Shown here piece by piece: positions 6,978 to 13,052 of a DNA stretch of 29,043 nt. The DNA is taken from the NCBI GenBank assembly GCA_016217875.1, contig JACRFN010000087.1, forward strand, positions 1-29,043. Reading direction: 5' to 3'. Source of the stretch: Candidatus Kerfeldbacteria bacterium (GTDB lineage: Bacteria > Patescibacteriota > Patescibacteriia > Veblenbacterales > UBA10138). Position numbers and translations under genes: made by a program. The notes under the pieces are model-generated. The model was not told where the DNA came from and did not search any database. It was given only the letters and a program-made list of their open reading frames with translations. Position 1 is the first letter of the stretch. Each line of letters starts with the position of its first letter.

Positions 6978-7247
6978 ATGCCTGCCAGCACAACTAACGG
7001 GGGTAACAATAAAAATGACAGCGGCGTGCAGGTAAACGCCAAGGGCTTTCTGGAAGTGACGGGCGTAGTAGAAGAACTCCTGCCGGCGGCTTCATTTAGA
7101 GTGAAGCTTGATAACGGCCATGAGATTTTGGCTCACCTGTCAGGCAAAATGCGCATGTTTAAGATCCGTCTTTTGCCTGGGGATAGAGTGAAGGTGGAAA
7201 TGACCCCCTATGATTTAACTAAGGGTCGTGTAGTTTATCGATTTTAA
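6978..7247 (+). CDS. infA: Translation initiation factor IF-1
   Basis: IF-1 binds the ribosomal A site during initiation. The S1/OB-fold core is unmistakable: EVTGVVEELLPAASFRVKL, GHEILAHLSGKMRM, IRLLPGDRVKVEMTPYDL and KGRVVYRF. The protein is about 89 residues against ~72 usually, because of a polar Asn/Gly/Ser N-terminal extension (MPASTTNGGNNKNDSG). The ATG at 6978 is chosen because an upstream TTG would lie within the U-tract of the RNA structure. It is the first gene of the ribosomal cluster here. secY, adk and map, which often precede infA, are absent from this window. Confidence 0.92.
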   Translation: MPASTTNGGNNKNDSGVQVNAKGFLEVTGVVEELLPAASFRVKLDNGHEILAHLSGKMRMFKIRLLPGDRVKVEMTPYDLTKGRVVYRF

Positions 7248-7269
7248 TTTAAAAAACTAAACTTAGATC

Positions 7270-7383
7270 ATGAAAGTCCGCGCCTCGATAAAGAAAATTT
7301 GCAGCAAGTGTCGTCTTATTCGCCGTAACAAGCGACTGGTAGTTATTTGTTCTAACCCTAAGCACAAGCAACGACAGGGGTAG
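7270..7383 (+). CDS. rpmJ: Large ribosomal subunit protein bL36
   Basis: This 37-residue protein reads MKVRASIKKICSKCRLIRRN and ends SNPKHKQRQG. The zinc-binding ligands C11, C14, C27 and H32 typical of bL36 are all present. It lies between infA and rpsM as in most bacteria, 22 nt after infA. Confidence 0.95.
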   Translation: MKVRASIKKICSKCRLIRRNKRLVVICSNPKHKQRQG

Positions 7384-7384
7384 A

Positions 7385-7461
7385 GCGGCGTAAAGCGAGC
7401 CAATAGTTTGGCTCGCGAGCCGCGAGACGGGCGAGGTGATGCTTGTGAGCCGCCGAGCCCG
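7385..7461 (+). other. GC-rich structured intergenic region between rpmJ and rpsM
   Basis: GCGGC (7385-7389) can pair with GCCGC (7419-7423) around a perfect 9-bp hairpin (7395-7403 with 7408-7416, loop TAGT). A second stem pairs CGGGC (7428-7432) with GCCCG (7457-7461). It occupies the position of the S4-binding leader of the E. coli alpha operon but shows no evident sequence relation to it. The nearest -10 box lies downstream, so it may belong to the infA-rpmJ transcript or to readthrough mRNA. Confidence 0.4.
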
Positions 7462-7500
7462 GGGACGAACGCCACATTATTTTGATGTTTATAGGGAAGA

Positions 7501-7506
7501 TATAAT
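7501..7506 (+). promoter_or_regulatory. -10 box upstream of rpsM
   Basis: TATAAT is a perfect -10 hexamer, with the ATG 18 nt downstream and therefore a leader of about 12 nt. No good -35 box is seen at 17 nt. Confidence 0.4.
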
Positions 7507-7524
7507 TATACAATTTAGAGAATT

Positions 7525-7914
7525 ATGGCACGTATAGCCGGAGTTAATTTACCCAAAAATAAACGCGTCGAGATTGGCTTGACTTATCTTTATGGCATTG
7601 GTTTACCCTTGTCGCAAAAAATTCTAAGTGACACCAAGGTAGATCCTAATATTAGAACGGAGGATTTGACAGAGGAGCAAGTGGCGCGTTTACGTGAGGT
7701 GATTGAGCGTCAGTACAAGGTGGAAGGTGAATTGCGGCGTGAGGTATTGCTCAATATTAAGCGGCTAAAAGAGATTGGCTCGTATCGCGGCAGTCGCCAC
7801 GCCAAACACTTGCCGGCCCGCGGCCAACGCAGCAAGACTAATTCCCGTACAGTGCGAGGCAATGTTCGTCGCACCATGGGCAGCGGCCGTAAACCGCCGG
7901 CACAAAAGACTTAG
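7525..7914 (+). CDS. rpsM: Small ribosomal subunit protein uS13
   Basis: uS13 sits in the 30S head and contacts the P-site tRNA and the intersubunit bridges. The N-terminus MARIAGVNLPKNKRVEIGLTYLYGIG and the basic C-terminus (GSYRGSRHAKHLPARGQRSKTNSRT, abbreviated GSYRGSRH...SRT) are diagnostic. The 129 residues are near family length. It starts the rpsM-rpsK-rpsD-rpoA block, with rpsK 9 nt downstream. Confidence 0.97.
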   Translation: MARIAGVNLPKNKRVEIGLTYLYGIGLPLSQKILSDTKVDPNIRTEDLTEEQVARLREVIERQYKVEGELRREVLLNIKRLKEIGSYRGSRHAKHLPARGQRSKTNSRTVRGNVRRTMGSGRKPPAQKT

Positions 7915-7923
7915 TTTATATAT

Positions 7924-8385
7924 ATGTCTGATAAAGATACTACTCCGGTAGCAACCCCCATTACTCCAGCCCCAGTTACAGCTACGGCCGCCACGACCGA
8001 AGCGCCTCGCCGTCGCCGTAGCGCCAAAAAGAAACGGCCGGTGTCAAGAGGACAGGCTCATATTTTAGCCACCTACAACAACACCGTGGTAACGCTGACT
8101 GATCAAGGGGGGAACGCTTTGGTTATCTGTTCGGCCGGGCAGCTTGGCTTTAAGGGTCCGCGTAAATCAACTCCTTATGCGGCTGGTATGGTGGTTAGGG
8201 CCGCGGTGGAACGGGTTCAGGATTATGCCTTGAGGGATGTGGATGTTTTAGTGAAGGGCGTGGGTACTGGACGAGAGGCCGCCATTCGCGCTCTTTATGC
8301 TAATGGTCTTAACGTTTTGTCGATTAAAGACGTCACACCAGTTCCTCATAACGGTTGCCGGCCGCCCCGCCCGCGTCGGGTTTAG
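7924..8385 (+). CDS. rpsK: Small ribosomal subunit protein uS11
   Basis: A 30S platform protein that contacts the mRNA near the E site. The core carries GQAHILATYNNTVVTLTD, GFKGPRKSTPYAA, GVGTGREAAIRAL, and the conserved end KDVTPVPHNGCRPPRPRRV. The family's uS11 is about 125-130 residues; this one is 153. It has a ~35-residue Thr/Pro/Ala N-terminal extension ending in a basic run (RRRRSAKKKRPVS). Confidence 0.97.
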   Translation: MSDKDTTPVATPITPAPVTATAATTEAPRRRRSAKKKRPVSRGQAHILATYNNTVVTLTDQGGNALVICSAGQLGFKGPRKSTPYAAGMVVRAAVERVQDYALRDVDVLVKGVGTGREAAIRALYANGLNVLSIKDVTPVPHNGCRPPRPRRV

Positions 8386-8402
8386 AGTAAATCACTTTAT
8401 TT

Positions 8403-9017
8403 ATGGCTCGTTCATCTGGTTCCAAACATCGCATGTGTCGCCGTCTGGGGGTGCGGGTTTGCACCACGGATAAATGTCCGTTAATGCGTCGCAATTATCC
8501 GCCCGGAGTCCATGGCGTTAAGGGTCGCCCCAAGCTCACTGGTTTCGGTCTTCAGCTGCACGAAAAGCAGAAGGCCCGCTGGACTTATGGCGTACTGGAG
8601 CGTCAGTTTAGACGTTATTATGAGGAGGCTATTCGTCAGCGCGGCGCTACTGACGCAGTCTTACTGCAATTGTTAGAAACAAGGCTTGATAACGTGGTTT
8701 ATCGTTTGGGCTTGGCCAAAAATCGCGCCGCGGCCCGTCAGCTCGTTAATCACGGGCACATTACCGTGAATGGCCGCAAGGTTGATATCCCGTCTTTCTC
8801 CGTTAAAGCTGGCCAGGTGGTAGGCGTGGACCAGGTAAGTTTGAACCGACCCTATTTTGCCGCCCTGGGCAAGAACTGGGGCAAACAAGCCATGGCCAGT
8901 GATTGGTTAACGGCTGACCCCAAGGAATTTAAGGGCCAACTCTTGCAACTGCCCACGGTTGAGCAAGTTAAACCGCCATTTAATCTAAAATTAATAGTCG
9001 AGTACTACTCTCGCTAG
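8403..9017 (+). CDS. rpsD: Small ribosomal subunit protein uS4
   Basis: uS4 nucleates 30S assembly. The S4 RNA-binding domain is visible as ETRLDNVVYRLGLAKNRAAA, followed by VNHGHITVNGRKVDIPS, at roughly residues 91-128. The N-terminal zinc-site region has H9, C12, C20 and C25, compared with the four-Cys site of thermophile S4. The first ligand would be His and the loop between the pairs is about 6 residues shorter. Zinc binding is therefore plausible but altered. Length 204 is normal. Confidence 0.97.
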   Translation: MARSSGSKHRMCRRLGVRVCTTDKCPLMRRNYPPGVHGVKGRPKLTGFGLQLHEKQKARWTYGVLERQFRRYYEEAIRQRGATDAVLLQLLETRLDNVVYRLGLAKNRAAARQLVNHGHITVNGRKVDIPSFSVKAGQVVGVDQVSLNRPYFAALGKNWGKQAMASDWLTADPKEFKGQLLQLPTVEQVKPPFNLKLIVEYYSR

Positions 9018-9057
9018 CCGAGAGCGGTTAAGTGTTTAATGTTTTTCTGCTTAGTCT

Positions 9058-9855
9058 ATGGAATTACTACCATTACCACAACATCTCACCAGCGCCAAGG
9101 TTAGCGCTAATCGGGCGCGTATCGTGGTGGAACCTTGTTACCCAGGTTATGGCACCACACTAGGTAACGCCCTGCGACGCGTCTTGTTGTCGTCGCTTGA
9201 GGGGGCGGCCGTCACCGCCGTTAAAATTAACGGCGTCGATCATGAGTTCTCCACTATCCCCGGCGTCAAAGAAGATGTCGTGGACCTGTTGCTTAATATT
9301 AAGCAGCTTAGGCTAAAGGTGCATTCAGCCGAGCCGATTAAATTTCAGTTGAAAGTGACGGGAGAGAAAGAGGTGACCGCGGCCGATATTACCACACACA
9401 GCGAGGTGGAAGTAATGAATCCGGAATTACACCTGGCTACCTTGACTGACAAGAAAGCCAGCTTGGAAATTGAGTTCACTGCCCAGCAAGGACGCGGTTA
9501 TGTCACAGTGGAAAGCCGCGATAAAGAGAAATTAGACATTGGCACCATTGCAGTGGACGCCATTTATACACCAGTTCGTCGCGTCGGTTATGGAGTAGAA
9601 AATGTCCGGGTGGGACAAATGACCAACTACGACAAACTGACGTTGGATGTGGAAACTGACGGCAGCCTGTCGCCGCTGGAAGCTGTTAAAGAAGCGGCTC
9701 GTATTTTGATAGATCATTTTTCTGTCATAGTGGGTCAAGCTCCAGCCGAGTCAGCCGTGCTTGGTGAGGCTGTGAGCGAAGAGCTGGTGGTGACTGAGGC
9801 GGCTGAGGAGCCTAAAGTCGGCAAAAAGCGCGGTCGTCCCAAGAAAGAAGTTTAG
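9058..9855 (+). CDS. rpoA: RNA polymerase alpha subunit lacking the C-terminal domain
   Basis: The alpha N-terminal dimerisation domain is intact: PCYPGYGTTLGNALRRVLLSSLEGAAV, abbreviated GYGTTLGNALRRVLLSS, at about residues 31-47, then GVDHEFSTIPGVKEDV and YDKLTLDVETDGSLSPLEA. The protein ends at 265 residues against 310-330 normally. After about residue 227 there is an Ala/Glu-rich linker and the tail KVGKKRGRPKKEV, with no alpha-CTD helices. The GKKRGRPKK stretch matches the AT-hook core (RGRP flanked by basic residues). No displaced CTD is found downstream, where a small ORF and rplQ follow. The AT-hook reading is an inference. Confidence 0.95.
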   Translation: MELLPLPQHLTSAKVSANRARIVVEPCYPGYGTTLGNALRRVLLSSLEGAAVTAVKINGVDHEFSTIPGVKEDVVDLLLNIKQLRLKVHSAEPIKFQLKVTGEKEVTAADITTHSEVEVMNPELHLATLTDKKASLEIEFTAQQGRGYVTVESRDKEKLDIGTIAVDAIYTPVRRVGYGVENVRVGQMTNYDKLTLDVETDGSLSPLEAVKEAARILIDHFSVIVGQAPAESAVLGEAVSEELVVTEAAEEPKVGKKRGRPKKEV

Positions 9856-9870
9856 TCTTGGTTTTTAACT

Positions 9871-10002
9871 ATGCCCAGTAATACAACTTCGCTAGCGCTA
9901 GTACCAACTACCGCGTTTCATGACTTTATGTTTAGGTTAGAACTGTTTAATTCTTATTACTCTTTTAACCAACTCGCGCTGCGGGTGGTTGAGCGAAGTT
10001 GA
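9871..10002 (+). CDS. Small leader ORF upstream of rplQ (43 aa), paralogue of 10367-10498
   Basis: ATG to TGA encodes 43 residues: MPSNTTSLAL at the start, LALRVVERS at the end. A second ORF of exactly the same length lies before rplM. They align without gaps, with about 26 of 43 residues identical. The ends are identical in DNA, while codons for T13, T14, L23 and E24 in the diverged middle differ synonymously, which supports coding. The TGA is exactly 10 nt before the rplQ ATG, so reinitiation or coupling is possible. No Shine-Dalgarno is visible. It lies 15 nt after rpoA. I do not recognise the family. The alternative is a non-coding RNA element whose ends are conserved only for structure. 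Confidence 0.55.
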   Translation: MPSNTTSLALVPTTAFHDFMFRLELFNSYYSFNQLALRVVERS

Positions 10003-10015
10003 TATACTGGGTATG
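9871..10015 (+). promoter_or_regulatory. Start-codon-pairing inverted repeat, copy 1 (rplQ leader)
   Basis: Bases 9884-9893 pair with 9992-10001 (10 bp). After a 3x3 internal loop, 9871-9880 pair with 10005-10014, including one G-T pair. This places both the small-ORF start codon and the rplQ start codon (10013-10015) in the same stem. An extended -10-like TGATATACT (10000-10008) also overlaps the 3' arm, but it is only 4 nt from the ATG, closer than usual for a leaderless start. Confidence 0.6.
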
Positions 10016-10363
10016 CGGCATCGTAAGCAAGGAAAAGTTTTAGACCGTAAGGTCGGACCGCGTCGGGCCCTGTTTAAGAACCTGGCGCAGAGTTTGGTTT
10101 TTTACGAAAAGATTAAAACCACCGAGGCTAAAGCTAAGGCCATTAGGCCTTATGTTGAAAAACTGGTGACTACCGCCAAACATCCGACTTTAGCCAATCG
10201 TCGTTTACTCCTGCGGCGTTTACCAACCGAGGGCGCGGTACGCAAGTTGTTGGAGGTGCTGGGGCCGCGTTATCAGGCTAGGCGCGGCGGCTATACGCGT
10301 ATTACTAAATTGGGCAGCCGTCGAGGAGACCGGGCGGCCGTGGCCCAAATAGAGTTTGTTTAG
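10013..10363 (+). CDS. rplQ: Large ribosomal subunit protein bL17
   Basis: The ATG at 10013 gives MRHRKQGKVLDRKVGPRRAL, the standard bL17 N-terminus. The longer frame opening at a TTG (9989) only translates leader sequence and is rejected, as the same extra residues also precede rplM. Conserved LFKNLAQSLVFYEKIKTTEAKAK, abbreviated NLAQSLVFYEKIKTTEAKAK, and GGYTRITKLGSRRGDRA are present. The 116 residues match the family. It lies 10 nt after the small ORF and 3 nt before the next one. Confidence 0.95.
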   Translation: MRHRKQGKVLDRKVGPRRALFKNLAQSLVFYEKIKTTEAKAKAIRPYVEKLVTTAKHPTLANRRLLLRRLPTEGAVRKLLEVLGPRYQARRGGYTRITKLGSRRGDRAAVAQIEFV

Positions 10364-10366
10364 TTT

Positions 10367-10498
10367 ATGCCCAGTAATACAACTTCGCTAGCGCTTACAG
10401 CAACCACTATTAGGTACAACCTTATGTCTTATCTAGAGTCATTTAATCATTCAAACACGAACAACAAACTCGCGCTTTGGGTGGTTGAGCGAAGTTGA
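10367..10498 (+). CDS. Small leader ORF upstream of rplM (43 aa), paralogue of 9871-10002
   Basis: The second 43-codon ORF: MPSNTTSLAL at the start, LALWVVERS at the end. The ATG lies 3 nt after the rplQ stop, and the TGA is exactly 10 nt before the rplM ATG, as in copy 1. The DNA of the first 29 and last ~40 bases is nearly identical to copy 1, while the middle has diverged strongly without indels or stops. No Shine-Dalgarno is visible. Equal frame and length in both copies argue for a translated leader. The function is unknown. Confidence 0.55.
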   Translation: MPSNTTSLALTATTIRYNLMSYLESFNHSNTNNKLALWVVERS

Positions 10499-10511
10499 TA
10501 TACTGGGTATG
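10367..10511 (+). promoter_or_regulatory. Start-codon-pairing inverted repeat, copy 2 (rplM leader)
   Basis: The same arms as copy 1, 10367-10389 with 10488-10510, pair the leader ATG with the rplM ATG. Here CAACCAC (10408-10414) can also pair with GTGGTTG (10481-10487), directly extending the stem. In copy 1 the corresponding CAACTACC can pair with GGTGGTTG through a wobble. Loops differ while stems are kept. Confidence 0.6.
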
Positions 10512-10886
10512 ACGAAATTTATTCCTTCTACAGTCACTATTGACGCCAGTGGCAGGTCTCTGGGGCGGGTCTGCGCCGAGGCCGCCTCTAAATTGCGGGG
10601 TAAGCATTTAGTTACTTTCGCGCCCCATCTGGAGCCTCAGGTGAGTGTTAACATTATTAACATTGATAAACTCAGGTTTACCGGGACCAAGCTTGAAGTG
10701 AAGCATTATTACAGTTTTTCCGGGTACCCCGGGGGTATTAAATCAACCACTCTTCGTCAGCAAGTGGCCAAGAATCCGGTTCGCCTGGTGCGTCGAGCGG
10801 TTGAGCGTATGCTACCCAAGAATCGTTTAAAGGCACGTCTGCTTAAGCGTCTTAATATTTACCGAGGCGAAGCTAAGTCAAAATAA
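10509..10886 (+). CDS. rplM: Large ribosomal subunit protein uL13
   Basis: The start at 10509 gives MTKFIPSTVTIDASGRSLGR, consistent with uL13. A longer frame from a TTG at 10485 merely translates leader sequence. Family motifs visible are SLGRVCAEAASKLRGKH, FTGTKLEVKHYYSFSGYPGG, and RRAVERMLPKNRLKARLLKR. At 125 residues it is shorter than the usual 142-145, lacking part of the C-terminal tail. It is followed 5 nt later by rpsI, the normal partner. Confidence 0.95.
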   Translation: MTKFIPSTVTIDASGRSLGRVCAEAASKLRGKHLVTFAPHLEPQVSVNIINIDKLRFTGTKLEVKHYYSFSGYPGGIKSTTLRQQVAKNPVRLVRRAVERMLPKNRLKARLLKRLNIYRGEAKSK

Positions 10887-10891
10887 TTCAT

Positions 10892-11482
10892 ATGAATGAA
10901 CGTACTCCAGTCAAAAAGGCTGCTTCAGCCGTTAAAAAATCAGCCCCGCCCCGAGCGCCAGTCAAGCGTCAAACCGCCCGGCGTAGCCCGGCAGCTGTAG
11001 CGTCCAAGCCGGTACCGGTTGTTAAAAAGACGGCAGTACGTCGGCGTTCAGTTCAAGCAGTGGTCCCAGAACCAGCGGCCGTTAAAAGATCTTATAACTT
11101 CTTGTCAGCTGTCGGCCGCCGTAAGGAAGCCGTGGCCCGCGTGCGTTTATTTGACAAGGGCAGCGGTAAAATCACTGTCAACGGCCAGGAATTTACCAAA
11201 TATTTTCCTACTTTTGATCTTCAGTACGTGGTGCTGCAACCGTTAAAACTGCTGGGCTTGGCCACCTCTGTGGATTTTACGGCCAAGGTTTTAGGTGGCG
11301 GTAAGTTCGGCCAGGCTGAAGCGGTACGCCACGGTATGGCTCGCAGCCTGCTTCTGCTGAAGCCCGAACACCGCCAAGCTTTACGCACGGCCGGTTACTT
11401 AACGCGCGATGCCAGGGTTAAGGAACGAAAGAAGTACGGCTTAAAGAAAGCTCGCCGCGGCCCGCAATTCAGCAAACGTTAA
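10892..11482 (+). CDS. rpsI: Small ribosomal subunit protein uS9 with long basic N-terminal extension
   Basis: uS9 contacts P-site tRNA through its C-terminal tail. The core occupies about residues 68-196: SAVGRRKEAVARVRLFDKGSG, abbreviated GRRKEAVARVRLF, then GKITVNGQEFTKYFP, ARSLLLLKPEHRQALR, and the end ERKKYGLKKARRGPQFSKR. The C-terminal Lys-Arg is conserved. The first ~65 residues are an Ala/Lys/Arg/Pro-rich extension absent from typical uS9 (~130 residues), similar in style to the tails on uS11 and alpha. Confidence 0.96.
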   Translation: MNERTPVKKAASAVKKSAPPRAPVKRQTARRSPAAVASKPVPVVKKTAVRRRSVQAVVPEPAAVKRSYNFLSAVGRRKEAVARVRLFDKGSGKITVNGQEFTKYFPTFDLQYVVLQPLKLLGLATSVDFTAKVLGGGKFGQAEAVRHGMARSLLLLKPEHRQALRTAGYLTRDARVKERKKYGLKKARRGPQFSKR

Positions 11483-11500
11483 AGACAATTTGTCTCCCAG

Positions 11501-11522
11501 CCCCGGCTTAAACCGGGGTTTT
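11501..11522 (+). terminator. Intrinsic terminator after rpsI
   Basis: CCCCGG (11501-11506), loop CTTAAA, CCGGGG (11513-11518), then TTTT. It closes the ribosomal operon. Confidence 0.8.
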
Positions 11523-11550
11523 AGTTTACCGCCCCACGACAGGTGGGTTA

Positions 11551-11559
11551 TGTTATACT
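11551..11559 (+). promoter_or_regulatory. Extended -10 promoter of the glycan cluster
   Basis: TGTTATACT is an extended -10 element 9 nt before the flippase ATG. No -35 box is evident. The transcript leader would be 2-4 nt. Confidence 0.55.
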
Positions 11560-11568
11560 TATATTATT

Positions 11569-13029
11569 ATGTCGTCTGAGCCTGGAGTTTTGGCGCGCAA
11601 TACCAGCTATTTTACGTTCGCCCTGGTCGCCCAAAAAGTGATTTCTTTTTTGTATTTCACTTTTTTAGCCAGATTGTTTGGTCCGGAGCAAATGGGCAAG
11701 TACGTTTTTGCTTTGTCTCTGACCACGATTTTTTCAGTTTTCCTGGATGTCGGCCTGGCCACTGTCTTAACTCGGGAGGTGGCGCGTGAACCGGCCGTGG
11801 CCGAACGCTACGTCAGGCTCATTTTCGGTTTTAAGGTTTTAGCCAGTTGGCTGGTGGTGGCGGCGGTGGCGGCCACTGTCAATTTGCTAGGTTATCCTGA
11901 ACTGACTCGCCAACTGGTGTATTTGGCTTGTTTGGTGATGGTGCTTGACTCTTTCATACTTTCGGCTTATTCCGCTATCCGCGGTTTCCACACCTTGCTT
12001 TGGGAAAGCTTGGGCACTATTTTGGTCCAAGTCATTTTAGCCGTGGCCGGAGTCTTGGTTTCCTTATTAACCCATGATCTGCGAGCGTTTATGGCCGCCC
12101 TGGCCTTGGCCGTCAGCGTACACTTTATTTACGCCCTGTGGCAGCTGAAAGGTCGTTTTGGTGTGCAACTCAAACCCTTGTTTAACTGGCCAGGCTGGCG
12201 TTCCTTGCTGGTGCTCACTTGGCCTTTTGCCCTGGGCGCCATTTTGACCAGAGCTTACGGCTATGTGGATACGGTTTTGCTGTCCTTTTTGGCCGGGGAT
12301 AGGGCAGTCGGACTTTACAGCATCGCTTATAAAATTACTTTCGCTCTGCAATTTATTCCTACGGCTTTTGCCGCTTCACTCTTGCCGGGCTTTAGTAGTT
12401 ATTTTGTCGCTGACAAGGCAAAGTTAGCTCAGGTTTTTTCGCGCTCTGTGGTTTATCTTACAGCTATAGCTATGCCGGTATCTTTGGGTATTATGACTTT
12501 GGCTCCGGAAATAATAAGGTCTATCTATCCGGCCTATGTTGAATCAATTGTCCCTTTGCAGATTTTGATCGGCAGTTTAATATTTTTGTTCGCCACCTTT
12601 CCCGTTGGCTCGCTTTTGCCGGCTTGTAATCGTCAAGGGCGTCATACTCTTAATATAGGTTTAGCGGCTGCCTGCGACGTCGCCCTTAACTTGGTTCTTA
12701 TCCCTCGCTATGGCCCTTGGGGAGCTGCCTTGGCCTCGTTTATCAGCACGGCGGTGCTTTTGGCGCTCGGCTGGTCGGTGGCTCGGCATTTAGTGCAGTA
12801 TGACGGGCGAGATTTAAGTTTGCGTTTGTTAAAGATATTTTTCTCGGGTCTGGTTATGGCCGCCTTAGCCTGGCAACTTAAGTCGTTTGTCCATTTTACC
12901 GCAGTTATCCCTTTGGCTGGAGTTGTTTATTTAACCTTACTGATCGGTTTAGGCGGGGTGAGTTGGAGCGAGCTTAAGCTACTTTGGCAGATTGTCATTC
13001 GCCGTAAGGGGATGGGAGAGGCGGTCTAA
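11569..13029 (+). CDS. Oligosaccharide flippase, Wzx/MATE-like
   Basis: A 486-residue polytopic membrane protein with about 12-14 hydrophobic segments from residue 13 to 475. The N-terminus (TSYFTFALVAQKVISFLYFT, then ARLFGPEQMGKYVFALSL) is typical of the polysaccharide-transport/Wzx branch of the MOP superfamily. It should flip lipid-linked sugar units across the cytoplasmic membrane. It opens a run of glycosyltransferases with its own promoter, 24 nt ahead of the first. Substrate is not predictable from sequence. Confidence 0.9.
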   Translation: MSSEPGVLARNTSYFTFALVAQKVISFLYFTFLARLFGPEQMGKYVFALSLTTIFSVFLDVGLATVLTREVAREPAVAERYVRLIFGFKVLASWLVVAAVAATVNLLGYPELTRQLVYLACLVMVLDSFILSAYSAIRGFHTLLWESLGTILVQVILAVAGVLVSLLTHDLRAFMAALALAVSVHFIYALWQLKGRFGVQLKPLFNWPGWRSLLVLTWPFALGAILTRAYGYVDTVLLSFLAGDRAVGLYSIAYKITFALQFIPTAFAASLLPGFSSYFVADKAKLAQVFSRSVVYLTAIAMPVSLGIMTLAPEIIRSIYPAYVESIVPLQILIGSLIFLFATFPVGSLLPACNRQGRHTLNIGLAAACDVALNLVLIPRYGPWGAALASFISTAVLLALGWSVARHLVQYDGRDLSLRLLKIFFSGLVMAALAWQLKSFVHFTAVIPLAGVVYLTLLIGLGGVSWSELKLLWQIVIRRKGMGEAV

Positions 13030-13052
13030 TAAATTTTAGATGCCGGGTTTTT

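Noticed and set aside
10000..10008. TGATATACT as the promoter for rplQ (and 10496-10504 for rplM)
   Set aside because: It matches an extended -10 box but lies only 4 nt from the ATG, so transcription would start within the start codon. It is kept only as an alternative explanation in the element entry.
9989..10012. N-terminal extension SEVDILG on L17 from a TTG start (and the same one on L13 at 10485)
   Set aside because: The same residues precede two unrelated ribosomal proteins because the leader DNA is duplicated. Family N-termini begin at the ATGs at 10013 and 10509.
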